Shown in pieces: positions 1 through 8,093 of a stretch of 64,000 bases of DNA. The stretch is from JADKAV01 sp963732355 (lineage in GTDB: Bacteria; Actinomycetota; Actinomycetes; S36-B12; UBA10799). A program made the translations under genes and the position numbers. How positions within the stretch are numbered: the first letter of the stretch is position 1; each line of letters begins with the position of its first letter. The stretch spans positions 682,001 through 746,000 of the forward strand of contig CAVSZD010000007.1 in NCBI GenBank assembly GCA_963732355.1. Direction: 5' to 3'. The notes under the pieces were generated by a model. It was given only the letters and a program-made list of their open reading frames with translations, ran no database searches and had not been told where the DNA came from.

Positions 1-745
1 CGAGGTCCTCGGTGGCGATGTTGCCCGTGGCCCGTGGCGCGAACGGGCAGCCCCCGATTCCTCCCAGGGACGCATCCAGAACCTCCACACCGGCGTCTGC
101 GGCGGCCAGCGCGCTGGCGTAACCGGTGTTCCGGGTGTTGTGCACGTGTACCCGCAAGGGGACATCGACCGCTTCCCGGACTGCGGTCAGGCGCCTGTGG
201 ACGTCGTTGGGCACGGCGACCCCAATGGTGTCCGCGATCGCGAGTTCATCGATCCCGGCTGCGGCGACCTGCTGCGCAACGTCGACCAGACGCGACACTT
301 CGACCTCGCCCTCATAGGGGCAGCCGAACGATGCGGACAGCGTGACGCTTACCGGCAGCCCGGCGTCCTTGGCACGGGGCGCTACTGCGGCAACCGCCGC
401 GATGGCCTCAGCGGTGTCCATCCCCTGGTTCTTCAGCGAGAAGGTGTCGGTGACCATAACGACGAGATTGACCTCCTGCACCTGGGTGGCCAGGGCTCGC
501 TCGAACCCCCGCTCGTTGAGCACGAGGCCGATGTAGGAGGCGACGTCGGGCAGCAGTCGCGTGAGCACGGCCTCTGCATCAGCCATCTGCGGGACCCGCT
601 TGGGGTTGACGAAACTGGCGACCTCGATGCGGCGGATTCCGGCGGCCAGACAACGGTTGACGAACTCGACCTTGGTGTCGGTGTCGAACACGACAGCCTC
701 GTTCTGCAGGCCATCACGCGGGCCGACCTCGACGATCTGGATCAT
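1..745 (-). CDS. mvaB: Hydroxymethylglutaryl-CoA lyase, partial (C-terminus beyond window)
   Basis: The 248 visible residues match the HMG-CoA lyase family of TIM-barrel enzymes, which split HMG-CoA into acetyl-CoA and acetoacetate in leucine breakdown. Visible motifs are VEVGPRDGLQNE at residues 5-16, a SASFGCPYEGE segment near residue 145, a RVHVHNT metal-ligand stretch near residue 200, and the glycine loop with the catalytic cysteine, GGIGGCPFAP, near residue 230. The ATG at 745 overlaps the stop codon of the upstream Dabb gene (ATGA), so the two genes are translationally coupled. The 3' end, perhaps 50 residues, lies left of the window. Related lyases acting on other 3-hydroxy-3-methyl acyl-CoAs share these motifs, so the exact substrate is inferred. 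Confidence 0.9.
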   Translation of the reverse strand, partial: MIQIVEVGPRDGLQNEAVVFDTDTKVEFVNRCLAAGIRRIEVASFVNPKRVPQMADAEAVLTRLLPDVASYIGLVLNERGFERALATQVQEVNLVVMVTDTFSLKNQGMDTAEAIAAVAAVAPRAKDAGLPVSVTLSASFGCPYEGEVEVSRLVDVAQQVAAAGIDELAIADTIGVAVPNDVHRRLTAVREAVDVPLRVHVHNTRNTGYASALAAADAGVEVLDASLGGIGGCPFAPRATGNIATEDL

Positions 746-1023
746 CGTGCCGAATCCACGACACTGCGCGAAACCAGCCGGGGGCGCAGCCAAGCGGCCA
801 CATCTTCATGATCTGGATGTTCCAGATACCCGGTGAGCCCGTCAGTGTCGGCGTGGGTCGAGATCAGAACCAGGTCCGCAGCCCCGGTCCGGCCCAGCGA
901 GTCCTCCAGAACCTCGATGGACAGCAGGTCGGGCACTTTGCCCTCAAGGCCGCGCAGCCTGGTGACGGCTTCGAGTCTGTCCGCGGAATCGTGCAGTTTC
1001 ATCATGACGACATGCGTGATCAC
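742..1023 (-). CDS. Dabb (stress-responsive A/B barrel) domain protein
   Basis: This 93-residue protein has the size and pattern of a single Dabb domain, a small dimeric alpha/beta barrel: an N-terminal ITHVVMMKL strand, a central helix, and a VLISTHADTDGLTGYLEHPDH region. Some Dabb proteins act as small cyclases or monooxygenase-like enzymes, and many have no known role. It starts at a GTG with no Shine-Dalgarno sequence; TACGAT lies 6 bases upstream, suggesting a leaderless transcript. Its stop overlaps the start of the HMG-CoA lyase gene, so a role beside that enzyme is possible but unproven. Confidence 0.8.
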   Translation of the reverse strand: MITHVVMMKLHDSADRLEAVTRLRGLEGKVPDLLSIEVLEDSLGRTGAADLVLISTHADTDGLTGYLEHPDHEDVAAWLRPRLVSRSVVDSAR

Positions 1024-1029
1024 GTCTCG

Positions 1030-1035
1030 ATCGTA
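1030..1035 (-). promoter_or_regulatory. Putative -10 element of leaderless Dabb/mvaB transcript
   Basis: TACGAT is followed by CGAGAC and then the GTG start at 1023. The 6-base spacing puts the expected transcription start at or next to the start codon, and no ribosome binding site is present. The same arrangement recurs at eleven other genes in the window. Confidence 0.55.
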
Positions 1036-1062
1036 CTGTCACATTCCCTGTGGGCAGAGTCG

Positions 1063-1105
1063 CGCGTCGTTGCTGGTTCTGAACCCAGAGACCAGCAACG
1101 ACGCG
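1063..1105. terminator. Long hairpin after pstB
   Basis: Arms 1063-1077 (CGCGTCGTTGCTGGT) and 1091-1105 (ACCAGCAACGACGCG) are a perfect 15-bp inverted repeat, extended inward by a 4-bp TCTG/CAGA stem with one bulged base. It lies 20 bases after the pstB stop and before the Dabb promoter. There is no T-run on either side, so it would be an intrinsic terminator of the U-less type or an mRNA-stabilising 3' hairpin. Confidence 0.55.
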
Positions 1106-1124
1106 GTGCGCGCTGGCGAGTTGG

Positions 1125-1991
1125 TCAGCCGAAGCGACCGGAGATGTAACCCTCGGTACGGGTGTCCTTGGGCGTCATGAAGATCTCCTGTGTCGGACCG
1201 AACTCCACAAGCCGACCATGGCGGACACCCTTGGCGTCCACCTCTGCGGTGAAGAAGGCCGTGCGATCCGAAACGCGCGCTGCCTGCTGCATGTTGTGAG
1301 TCACGATCACGATCGTGTACTCAGTTGCGAGCTCGTGCATCAGGTCCTCGATCTTGGCCGTCGCGATCGGGTCCAAGGATGCACACGGCTCGTCCATGAG
1401 GATCACGTCCGGGTTGACCGCAATGCACCGAGCGATGCACAGGCGCTGCTGCTGACCACCGGACAACGCCATACCGCTGGTGTCCAGCTTGTCCTTCACC
1501 TCGTCCCACAGCGCCGCGCGCACCAGCGACCGCTCGACAATCTCGTCAAGGTCCTTCTTCTTCTCACCCAGCACCCGCGGTCCGTAGGCGATGTTGTCGT
1601 AGATGCTCTTTGGGAAGGGGTTGGGCTTCTGGAAGACCATCCCGATCCGGCGGCGCACCTCGATGGGGTCGACGTCGGAGGAGTAGATGTCCACGCCGTG
1701 ATAGAGGACCTCACCGGCCACTTTCGCCCCCGGGATCAGGTCGTTCATCCTGTTGAACGACCTGAGCAACGTGGTCTTTCCGCAGCCGGACGGTCCGATG
1801 AACGCCGTGATCTCGCGCTTCGCGATGGGCATGTTCACCTCGCGCACGGCCTCGTAGTCCCCATAGAAGACGTGCACATTGCGCAGTTCCATCACCGTCT
1901 CGGCGACAGTGTCGGCTGCGGCCGCCCGGCCGAACCTAGCGTCCGGAGCGGCACCTTCCTGCGTGGTCACTGTTCCTCCAACTTGAGTCAT
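1125..1991 (-). CDS. pstB: Phosphate ABC transporter ATPase PstB
   Basis: The ATPase of the Pst phosphate importer, 288 residues with the chosen start. Walker A GPSGCGKTT is at residues 66-74, the phosphate-family KPNPFPKSIYDNIAYG segment follows, then the LSGGQQQR signature and Walker B ILMDEPCASLDP, with the switch histidine in IVTHNMQQ. I chose the ATG at 1991 because AGGGA stands about 8 bases upstream and a longer reading would run into pstA. Even so, the protein has about 33 residues before the usual MELRNV beginning, so a later start is possible. It is the last gene of pstS-pstC-pstA-pstB; a stable hairpin follows at 1063-1105. Confidence 0.97.
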   Translation of the reverse strand: MTQVGGTVTTQEGAAPDARFGRAAAADTVAETVMELRNVHVFYGDYEAVREVNMPIAKREITAFIGPSGCGKTTLLRSFNRMNDLIPGAKVAGEVLYHGVDIYSSDVDPIEVRRRIGMVFQKPNPFPKSIYDNIAYGPRVLGEKKKDLDEIVERSLVRAALWDEVKDKLDTSGMALSGGQQQRLCIARCIAVNPDVILMDEPCASLDPIATAKIEDLMHELATEYTIVIVTHNMQQAARVSDRTAFFTAEVDAKGVRHGRLVEFGPTQEIFMTPKDTRTEGYISGRFG

Positions 1992-2025
1992 TTCGCACTT
2001 CCCTGGATCGTGTTCGGTTTCACAG

Positions 2026-2925
2026 TCACCACCGCCGCTGGAAACGGTTCCGGAGGTAGATCGCCAGGGCATTCATCATCAGCAGAATGCCCAGGAGGAT
2101 GATGCACAACGCTGCCGCGAGAATCTGGAACTCCTCGCGGGACTGCGAGATCCAGTTGTAGATCTGGATCGGCATCACCGTGTATGCACTCATCAGCCCG
2201 TCCGGGTTGAAGGTGATGAACGTGACCGCGCCCAACAACAGCAGCGGTGCCGCCTCACCGATGGCCCGGGAGAGCGCGAGGATCGCACCCGTGGCGATAC
2301 CGGGGACTGCTGCCGGCATCACCTGGCGAGAGATCGTCTGCCACTGGGTAGCGCCCAGCGCCAGTGAACCCGCGCGAATCGACTGGGGTACCGCCCGAAT
2401 GGCCTCGCGCGACGAGATGATGACCACGGGCAGCACCAGCAGCGAGAGGGTCAGCGCCGCGGTGATCACGGTCTGCCCCAGGGCCAGGGCCCGAGCGATG
2501 ACGCCGAGACCGAGGATGCCGTAGACGATGGACGGAACGGCAGCCAGGTTCTGGATGTTGATCTCGACCAGCTTGTTGAAGCGCTTGGTCGGGTCCGCGT
2601 ACTCCTCCAGGTAGATCGCCGCCATGATCCCCACCGGCAAACAGATGAACGCCGTGGTCACGATCACCCAGATCGATCCCATGATGGCCGACTGGGCGCC
2701 GGCCTTCTCGGGGAACCGGATGCTCGGCATGTTCTGCCACAGCGTGGGCGTCAGACCCGGCCAACCCTCATGGAACACGAAGGCCAGCAGCGCCGCCAGC
2801 GTGATGATCCCGACCGAGAGGGCGGCGAACAGGAGCCAGCGGAAGCCGCGGTCCTTGAGCGGAGGGCCGGTGTCCTGCAGGTCTTGTTTGACCTGCTCCC
2901 CGATCCCGGCGAACATCGTGCTCAT
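2026..2925 (-). CDS. pstA: Phosphate ABC transporter permease PstA
   Basis: A 299-residue inner-membrane permease with about six hydrophobic segments (first at residues 30-52, last at 270-290). It carries the BPD-type permease coupling region EAIRAVPQSIRAGSLALGAT, followed by PAAVPGIATGAILALSRAIGEAAPL, typical of PstA. With PstC it forms the phosphate channel energised by PstB. Its ATG overlaps the pstC stop (ATGA), which fixes the start and argues for coupled translation. The intergenic gap to pstB is 34 bases and holds the pstB ribosome binding site. Confidence 0.96.
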   Translation of the reverse strand: MSTMFAGIGEQVKQDLQDTGPPLKDRGFRWLLFAALSVGIITLAALLAFVFHEGWPGLTPTLWQNMPSIRFPEKAGAQSAIMGSIWVIVTTAFICLPVGIMAAIYLEEYADPTKRFNKLVEINIQNLAAVPSIVYGILGLGVIARALALGQTVITAALTLSLLVLPVVIISSREAIRAVPQSIRAGSLALGATQWQTISRQVMPAAVPGIATGAILALSRAIGEAAPLLLLGAVTFITFNPDGLMSAYTVMPIQIYNWISQSREEFQILAAALCIILLGILLMMNALAIYLRNRFQRRW

Positions 2926-3860
2926 TCGTACACCTCACGGTATTTGCGCACCATACGGATGCTGAACATGTTCATCACGAACGTCATCAGGAACAGCAAC
3001 GCACCGACGGCGAAGATCGTCTGGTACCCGATGGATCCGGTCGGCTGGTCCCCCGAGCCAGCCGCAGCGATGAAGGACGTCATGGTCTGCATGCCGTCCA
3101 GGACGTTGAGGCTGAGATTGGGCTGCAGACCGGCTGCCACGGCGACGATCATCGTCTCTCCGATGGCCCGCGAGATCCCGAGCACGAAGGCCGCCACGAT
3201 GCCCGAGAGAGCAGCCGGGACGACCACCTTCAACGTCACCTGACGCTTACTCGAGCCCAGCGCATATGCACCCTCGCGCAGCCCGCGCGGCACTGCGGAC
3301 ATTGCGTCCTCCGACAGCGACGCGATGGTCGGGATGATCATCACACCCATGACCAGACCAGCCGACAGAGCGTTGAACACCTCGGTCTGCGGCCAGATGT
3401 TCTGCAGCAGCACCTGCGTCACGAATTCAAGGGCGAAGAAGCCGAAGATCACCGTGGGGATACCCGCGAGGACCTCGAGAATCGGCTTGAGGATACGGCG
3501 GGTGCGGTCAGCGGCGTACTCGGAGAGGTACATCGCGGTGAGCAAACCGATCGGCAGTGCCACAAGGCAAGCGATGCCGGTGATGATCAGGGTTCCCGCA
3601 ACCAGCGGCAGCACCCCGAACTCCGGATCGGCGAACAGCGGCGACCACTCGGTACCGAACAGGAAGTCTGTCACCGGGACCGTCTGGAAGAACTGGAAGG
3701 CGGGGATGAACAACGCCCACAGGATTCCCAGGGTCGTGAGGATGGAAACGGCGGCGCATGCCACCAGGACCACCTTGATGGCTTTCTCCCCGTAGCGCGG
3801 ACTTGACCGCTGCAGGGAGAACTCAGTGCTCCCTGCAGCGGTCAGTGTTGTGGAGTCCAT
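2922..3860 (-). CDS. pstC: Phosphate ABC transporter permease PstC
   Basis: A 312-residue permease with a cytoplasmic N-terminus, a first membrane segment near residues 31-55 and five more downstream. The coupling motif SEDAMSAVPRGLREGAYALGSS and the GISRAIGETMIVAVAAG segment identify PstC; it pairs with PstA. The long periplasmic loop after the first membrane helix (VPVTDFLFGTEWSPLF) is also characteristic of PstC. It starts 6 bases after the pstS stop and overlaps pstA by 4 bases, so the four pst genes form one operon. Confidence 0.96.
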   Translation of the reverse strand: MDSTTLTAAGSTEFSLQRSSPRYGEKAIKVVLVACAAVSILTTLGILWALFIPAFQFFQTVPVTDFLFGTEWSPLFADPEFGVLPLVAGTLIITGIACLVALPIGLLTAMYLSEYAADRTRRILKPILEVLAGIPTVIFGFFALEFVTQVLLQNIWPQTEVFNALSAGLVMGVMIIPTIASLSEDAMSAVPRGLREGAYALGSSKRQVTLKVVVPAALSGIVAAFVLGISRAIGETMIVAVAAGLQPNLSLNVLDGMQTMTSFIAAAGSGDQPTGSIGYQTIFAVGALLFLMTFVMNMFSIRMVRKYREVYE

Positions 3861-3866
3861 GTCGGG

Positions 3867-4847
3867 TTAGGAGAGCCCCGCCGCCGACGTGGCGTCCGCG
3901 TACTCGCTCTTCAATTCCGCCAACTGCTCCTCGTTCAACGGGATGAACAATGCCGCCTCGGCGATCGCTGCGTCATTCTCCACGAAGTACTGGAGGAAAG
4001 AGGCGAACGCCGGGTTCGAACCCAGTGCCTGGATCGACGGGTAGATGAACAGCGGGCGCCCCAGCGGCTTGTAGGTGCCGTCCTGGACCGTCTCCGGGCT
4101 GGGTGCTACACACCCGTCGCCGGCGTCGATCTGCACGGCGCGGACCTTGTCCTGGTTCTCTTCGTAGTAGGTGTACCCGAAGTAGCCCATGCCCCCGGTC
4201 GAACCAGAGACACCCGTCACGACCACGTTGTCGTCCTCGGAGGGGGTGTAGTCGGTGCGGCTGGCGCCTTCTTCACCCACGATCACGTCGGTGAAGTAGT
4301 CGAACGTGCCCGAGTCGGTGCCAGGTCCGAAGAGCTTTATCTGCTCATCGGGGAATGCCGGGTCGACCTGGTTCCAGTTGTTGACCTGCGAGTCTGGCTC
4401 CCAGATCTTCTTGAGCTGCTCCACCGTCAGGCACTGCGCGAAGTCGTTCGAGGTGTTCACGACCACCGTCAGGGCGTCGTTGGCAACGACCATCTCCTGG
4501 AAGTCGACGCCTGCCTCCTTGCAGTTGGCCGCCTCGTCGTCCTCGATCGGCCGAGACGCGTCGTTCATGTCGGTCTCACCGCGGCAGAACTTCTCGAAGC
4601 CACCGCCAGTGCCCGAGGTTCCGACCGTGACGTTGATGTCGGGGTTGGTCTCCTTGAAGATCTCGGCCGCCGCCGAGGTCAGCGGCGCGACGGTGGAACT
4701 ACCGTCCACGCGCACCGAACCGGATGTTCCCCCACCATCGGCAGCCGGCGACTCGGTTGAATCGTTGTTGCCTCCGCCACAGGCGGCCAGCGTCAGAGCG
4801 CCGGCGCACACAACGCCGGCGACCTTGATTGAACGGGCGAATTTCAC
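3867..4847 (-). CDS. pstS: Phosphate-binding lipoprotein PstS
   Basis: A 326-residue periplasmic-type binding protein tethered as a lipoprotein. Its signal peptide ends in the lipobox LAAC with the modified cysteine at residue 23. The phosphate-binding segments are visible: DGSSTVAPLT, TVGTSGTGGGFEKFCRGETDM followed by ASRPI, and FGPGTDSGTFDYFTD. The start is a GTG preceded by GGGAGGAAAAGG, a strong ribosome binding site. As first gene of the operon it is probably the most highly expressed and induced by phosphate shortage through the promoter region around 4887-4941. No phoU or PhoPR gene is in the window. Confidence 0.96.
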   Translation of the reverse strand: MKFARSIKVAGVVCAGALTLAACGGGNNDSTESPAADGGGTSGSVRVDGSSTVAPLTSAAAEIFKETNPDINVTVGTSGTGGGFEKFCRGETDMNDASRPIEDDEAANCKEAGVDFQEMVVANDALTVVVNTSNDFAQCLTVEQLKKIWEPDSQVNNWNQVDPAFPDEQIKLFGPGTDSGTFDYFTDVIVGEEGASRTDYTPSEDDNVVVTGVSGSTGGMGYFGYTYYEENQDKVRAVQIDAGDGCVAPSPETVQDGTYKPLGRPLFIYPSIQALGSNPAFASFLQYFVENDAAIAEAALFIPLNEEQLAELKSEYADATSAAGLS

Positions 4848-4865
4848 CCTTTTCCTCCCATTGTT

Positions 4866-4941
4866 CGGTCATTACTGACGGTCATGACGCTAGGGAGGTG
4901 GCGTGACGCTGGACTGAGCGCCGGATGGATCACAGGTGAAC
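4866..4941 (-). promoter_or_regulatory. Putative pst operon promoter and regulatory sites
   Basis: On the minus strand TAGCGT (4887-4892) is a plausible -10 about 40 bases before the pstS start. GTTCACC (4935-4941), which resembles half of the GTTCACC-type PHO box known from Streptomyces PhoP, lies about 45 bases further upstream. In the leader, ATGACCG occurs twice with a 13-base period (4866-4872 and 4879-4885). The sequences are seen; their assignment to a phosphate regulator is inference. Confidence 0.4.
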
Positions 4942-5020
4942 AGCGTCCGTCTGGTACGAGAAACATCCTGGGAGACATCCACGGTTTCCCAACCGTCCGC
5001 CGTCCCGTGAGCAAAACGTG

Positions 5021-5034
5021 ATCGCACGTGCGAT
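5021..5034. promoter_or_regulatory. 14-bp perfect palindrome upstream of pst
   Basis: ATCGCACGTGCGAT is a perfect palindrome about 175 bases before pstS and just before the tandem repeats begin. It could be an operator for a dimeric regulator, but only one copy is seen. Confidence 0.3.
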
Positions 5035-5053
5035 TATTCGCTCCCGGCGAGGG

Positions 5054-5470
5054 CCACCATCACCCACCAGCCAAACCGGACCCCCGGCGGCTGGCGCACG
5101 GTTTGCCGCCACCCACGGGCCAAACCGCGCCCAGCGGCGAAGCAAAGCTGGAAACCGGCAAACCAATCGCCCGATCCCACCATCACCCACCGGCCAAACC
5201 GGACCCCCGGCGGCCTGGCGCACGGTTTGCCGCCACCCACCGGCCAAACCGCGCCCAGCGGCGAAGCAAAGCTGGAAACCGGCAAACCAATCGCCCGATC
5301 CCACCATCACCCACCGGCCAAACCGGACCCCCGGCCTGGCGCACGGTTTGCCGCCACCCACCGGCCAAACCGGACCCCCGGCCTGGCGCACGGTTTGCCG
5401 CCACCCACCGGCCAAACCGGACCCCCGGCCTGGCGCACGGTTTGCCGCCACCCACCGGCCAACCGCGCCC
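5054..5470. repeat. Tandem repeat array (124-bp and 47-bp units)
   Basis: The array begins with two units starting at 5054 and 5177 (periods 123 and 124), with a third beginning at 5301. From 5316 it collapses into a 47-bp unit starting at 5316, 5363 and 5410, with a decayed fourth start at 5457. The 47-bp unit is a sub-part of the longer unit. Each unit contains GGCCAAACCG and, about 20 bases later, CGGTTTGCC, which can pair as a hairpin with one bulge. Units of 47 and 124 bases are not multiples of three, so the array is not a conserved coding repeat. It lies between the 3' end of mutT1 and the pst promoter region. Confidence 0.9.
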
Positions 5471-5473
5471 AAC

Positions 5474-6364
5474 TCAAACAGCTGGAACGTGCTCCACGAC
5501 TGTGGCCTCATGCGAGCGGTGGAACACCACGGCGGCCCCCGGTGCCAAAGTGAAGTCCGCAACGTCACCAACCCCGAGGCGGTGCGATACGTGCTGGATC
5601 AAAACCGGCAGGATCGGGCGGTGGGTGCAGATGACCAGCCCCGTCGGCAGGTCGAGCAGGCTGTCGACCCGTTTGAGTGCGGCCGTCTGCGAGGCGACAA
5701 AACCCTCTTCACTGAGCAGGGTCTCGTGCTCAAGGGGTGCGTGCGTCTGATGGACGAACGGGCGGACCGTGTCCAGACAGCGCAGTGCATCTGAGGAGTG
5801 CACTTTGCGCACACCGAACGCCTCCAAAATGTAGGTGAGCCGGCTGGCCGCCACAATCCCTGCCGGCGACAAAGGCCTCTCCGCGTCGGCGACGCCCTTG
5901 TAGTCGGCGCGTCGCATCGCCTCCGTGTGCCGCAGAATGACCAGCGGCGAGGTGACCGGGGTGTTGAGGGCCTCCCGGACGAGGTCGCCGTCACGCGGAT
6001 AACTGAGCATGGCGATCGCAGCTTCGGCACGCAGCCATCGAACCTCGTCGATCTCCTTGTTGGGCGCGAAGCCGGGGCCCCCCGGGCTCTCCCGCCCGAC
6101 CCAGTACTCGACGGTCTTGGAGCGGGCCTCCACCTTGTAACGCTGCGTTGTCAAAGGCATCCCCAGCACGACGTCGCTGCCGGTCTCCTCGATCGTCTCG
6201 CGGCGCGCGGCCTCAACCGGGATCTCGTCATTGTCGAGCTTGCCTTTCGGCAAGGACCAGTCGTCCTGCCGGGGACGGTGCAGCACGCAGACCATCGGGC
6301 CGAGCGGACCGTCGCGCAGCAACACGACCCCGGCCGCCCGGATGGGCGTCGCCGCTTTGGCCAT
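5474..6364 (-). CDS. mutT1: MutT1-type Nudix hydrolase fused to histidine phosphatase domain
   Basis: A 296-residue two-domain protein. Residues about 1-135 are a Nudix hydrolase with a complete Nudix box (GKLDNDEIPVEAARRE followed by ETG). Residues about 140-290 are a histidine phosphatase (phosphoglycerate-mutase-like) domain with LRHTEA in place of the usual RHG, HSSDALRC, and ICTHRPI. This fusion is the actinobacterial MutT1, known in mycobacteria to remove 8-oxo-dGTP/GTP and to act on nucleoside polyphosphates; in Mycobacterium it also lies beside ppk. Its ATG overlaps the CHAD gene stop by one base (TGATG), so ppk, CHAD and mutT1 are one operon. The 3' end runs straight into the tandem repeat array. 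Confidence 0.92.
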   Translation of the reverse strand: MAKAATPIRAAGVVLLRDGPLGPMVCVLHRPRQDDWSLPKGKLDNDEIPVEAARRETIEETGSDVVLGMPLTTQRYKVEARSKTVEYWVGRESPGGPGFAPNKEIDEVRWLRAEAAIAMLSYPRDGDLVREALNTPVTSPLVILRHTEAMRRADYKGVADAERPLSPAGIVAASRLTYILEAFGVRKVHSSDALRCLDTVRPFVHQTHAPLEHETLLSEEGFVASQTAALKRVDSLLDLPTGLVICTHRPILPVLIQHVSHRLGVGDVADFTLAPGAAVVFHRSHEATVVEHVPAV

Positions 6365-8088
6365 CAGCGCAGCCGGGCTTTCTTGTGCGCTCGCTTCACT
6401 TCGGGCCAGAGTTCCACGAAGTCGTTACGCGCGAACAGCTCCTGCTCGAACTCGAACTCGTGCAATAGACCCAGGCTGAAGCCGGAGAGCCCATCGACCG
6501 CTGAGTCCGCGGCGAGGGTCTTGAGTGTCTGCTGAGCGACCCACGCATCCTGGTGCTCACCGAGCACCTCGGTGACACCTGACAACGCCTTGGCAAAACG
6601 TTTCACGTTCTCGCCCATCACTGGGGCGACGGCCTCCGCGGCGTATCTGGCCTTCTTCGCGCGGATCCGCGCCTCGTGCCAGGGGTGCGCCTCCCCGTCG
6701 AGCTCGAGCAGGGCGACCTCCTTGCTGAGCTTCTTCCACGCCTTGTCCACCAAAGCAGGCAGCACATCCTCGCCCGCCTCGTCGGCGGCGGCGTTCAGGC
6801 GCGGAGCCTGCGCCGCATCCACAAGCGCATCAAGGAAGTCCCGGTACCTCTGGGAGACCATCGCCTTCAGCGCGTGGTCGCGGGCGTTGTGCCATTGCTG
6901 CGAGAGTGCGGGGTCCACAACGGCCCTGATCAGCGAGGCGAAATCCTCCCCCACCTCGTCCGCATGGTGATCGATGCGCTCCTGCAGCACTTCGGTGTCC
7001 CGACTGACCCCGAGCTCGCCGGCGATCCAGCCGAGTTCCGTACGCAAGGCCTCAGCCCATTGCACGTCGAGCATCGGCTCGAAGGCCTTCAGACCGCTGC
7101 GTAGCCTCCTGGCCGCAACCCGCATCTGATGCACGCTGTCAGGCAGGTCGGCACGAACCCGGATGTCCTGGGTCAGGAACGCCCTGGCGTGGCGGCGGAT
7201 GTGGGCAGTCACCGCTGCCCCGGCAGGGTCTTGCGGACCGACGATCTGCGGTTCGGGGACGTCCGGCGGCTCCTGGATCACCGGCCCCAGGACCGTCAAT
7301 TCCTGCGGCGTCGACCCGGGGACCGCTCCGGCGGCGACCAGCACGTCGAGGACGACATCCAGGGATGCGTCCGGCGCGAGGGCTTGTACCTCCAGTTCCC
7401 GGAAGCGCGCGGCGATGCGGTCGCCGTCGAGTACGGAAACGGTGTCGTCCACGATTTGGGCGAACGCAATGCCGTCCGAGCCGGTCAGGACATGCGGGGT
7501 GCGTTCGACCCGCAATGCGGCCACCGGGACGACCTGCGCGTTGCGCGCGTAGGCGGTGATGAGGTTCGCGATGTCCTCCGGAACCTCACCGGAACCGCCG
7601 GCGTCCAGGGGCAGACGAACATCGTCGCCGCCATCAGTACCGGAACCGGGCAGGTGCAGGTGCCAGCCCTGGTCATCCCCACCCTCGATTCGCTGCAAGG
7701 TCGCACCCCAGCGAGCCAGCCGCAGGTCTGCGGTGTCGTGATAGACCGACAAAGTACTTCGCATCGCGGTTCGCTTGACCTTCGCCACCGCGGACAGATC
7801 CGGCAGCCGGAACAGGCCATGAACCCGCAGCCGACGTTCCGCGACGGGCACCGGCGGTTCATTCGGTGCAGCGGCAGGCACTGGCGGGCTCGACGGTTCA
7901 GGGTCCACCTGCGGCGGCTCCAGACCTGCCTCGGCATGGTCGATCGTCACGACATCCACAGGTGGGGACACCTCCACGGCGTTCTCGGGAGCGGGGTAGA
8001 TCTCGTCGGCGGGGTCGTCGGGCAACTGGGCGGCCCGGGCATCCGGCGGGGTGGGATCCTCCCGGACACCCTGGTCCGGTTCCGTCAT
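6364..8088 (-). CDS. CYTH-CHAD domain protein (polyphosphate-associated)
   Basis: A 574-residue cytoplasmic protein. After an acidic, low-complexity N-terminus (about 110 residues) comes a degenerate CYTH-like region (RRLRVHGLFRLPDLSAVAKV, then YHDTADLRLARWGATLQRIEG), and residues about 300-565 form a CHAD helical domain with the basic VHQMRVAARRLRSGLKAF segment. CHAD domains bind polyphosphate, and CYTH enzymes use triphosphate substrates. The start chosen is the ATG at 8088, 8 bases after GGAGGG; an ATG at 8094 overlaps the ppk stop but lies too close to that site. Sitting between ppk and mutT1 strongly suggests a role in polyphosphate handling, though the CYTH part may be inactive. Confidence 0.85.
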   Translation of the reverse strand: MTEPDQGVREDPTPPDARAAQLPDDPADEIYPAPENAVEVSPPVDVVTIDHAEAGLEPPQVDPEPSSPPVPAAAPNEPPVPVAERRLRVHGLFRLPDLSAVAKVKRTAMRSTLSVYHDTADLRLARWGATLQRIEGGDDQGWHLHLPGSGTDGGDDVRLPLDAGGSGEVPEDIANLITAYARNAQVVPVAALRVERTPHVLTGSDGIAFAQIVDDTVSVLDGDRIAARFRELEVQALAPDASLDVVLDVLVAAGAVPGSTPQELTVLGPVIQEPPDVPEPQIVGPQDPAGAAVTAHIRRHARAFLTQDIRVRADLPDSVHQMRVAARRLRSGLKAFEPMLDVQWAEALRTELGWIAGELGVSRDTEVLQERIDHHADEVGEDFASLIRAVVDPALSQQWHNARDHALKAMVSQRYRDFLDALVDAAQAPRLNAAADEAGEDVLPALVDKAWKKLSKEVALLELDGEAHPWHEARIRAKKARYAAEAVAPVMGENVKRFAKALSGVTEVLGEHQDAWVAQQTLKTLAADSAVDGLSGFSLGLLHEFEFEQELFARNDFVELWPEVKRAHKKARLR

Positions 8089-8093
8089 TGCCA

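Noticed and set aside
1992..2072. N-terminal extension of PstB to 2072
   Set aside because: It would overlap the pstA end, is not similar to PstB, and a good ribosome binding site precedes ATG 1991.
1218..2102. Plus-strand frame opposite pstB
   Set aside because: No recognisable protein features, no start signal, and it lies entirely within a certain gene.
5054..5470. Possible CRISPR array
   Set aside because: Units are directly tandem with no unique spacers, periods vary (124 and 47), and no cas gene is present.
4930..5571. Long open frames on both strands across the tandem repeat array
   Set aside because: They are created by repeated GC-rich units lacking stops. Unit lengths (47, 124) shift frame, and the peptides are low-complexity repeats with no family resemblance.
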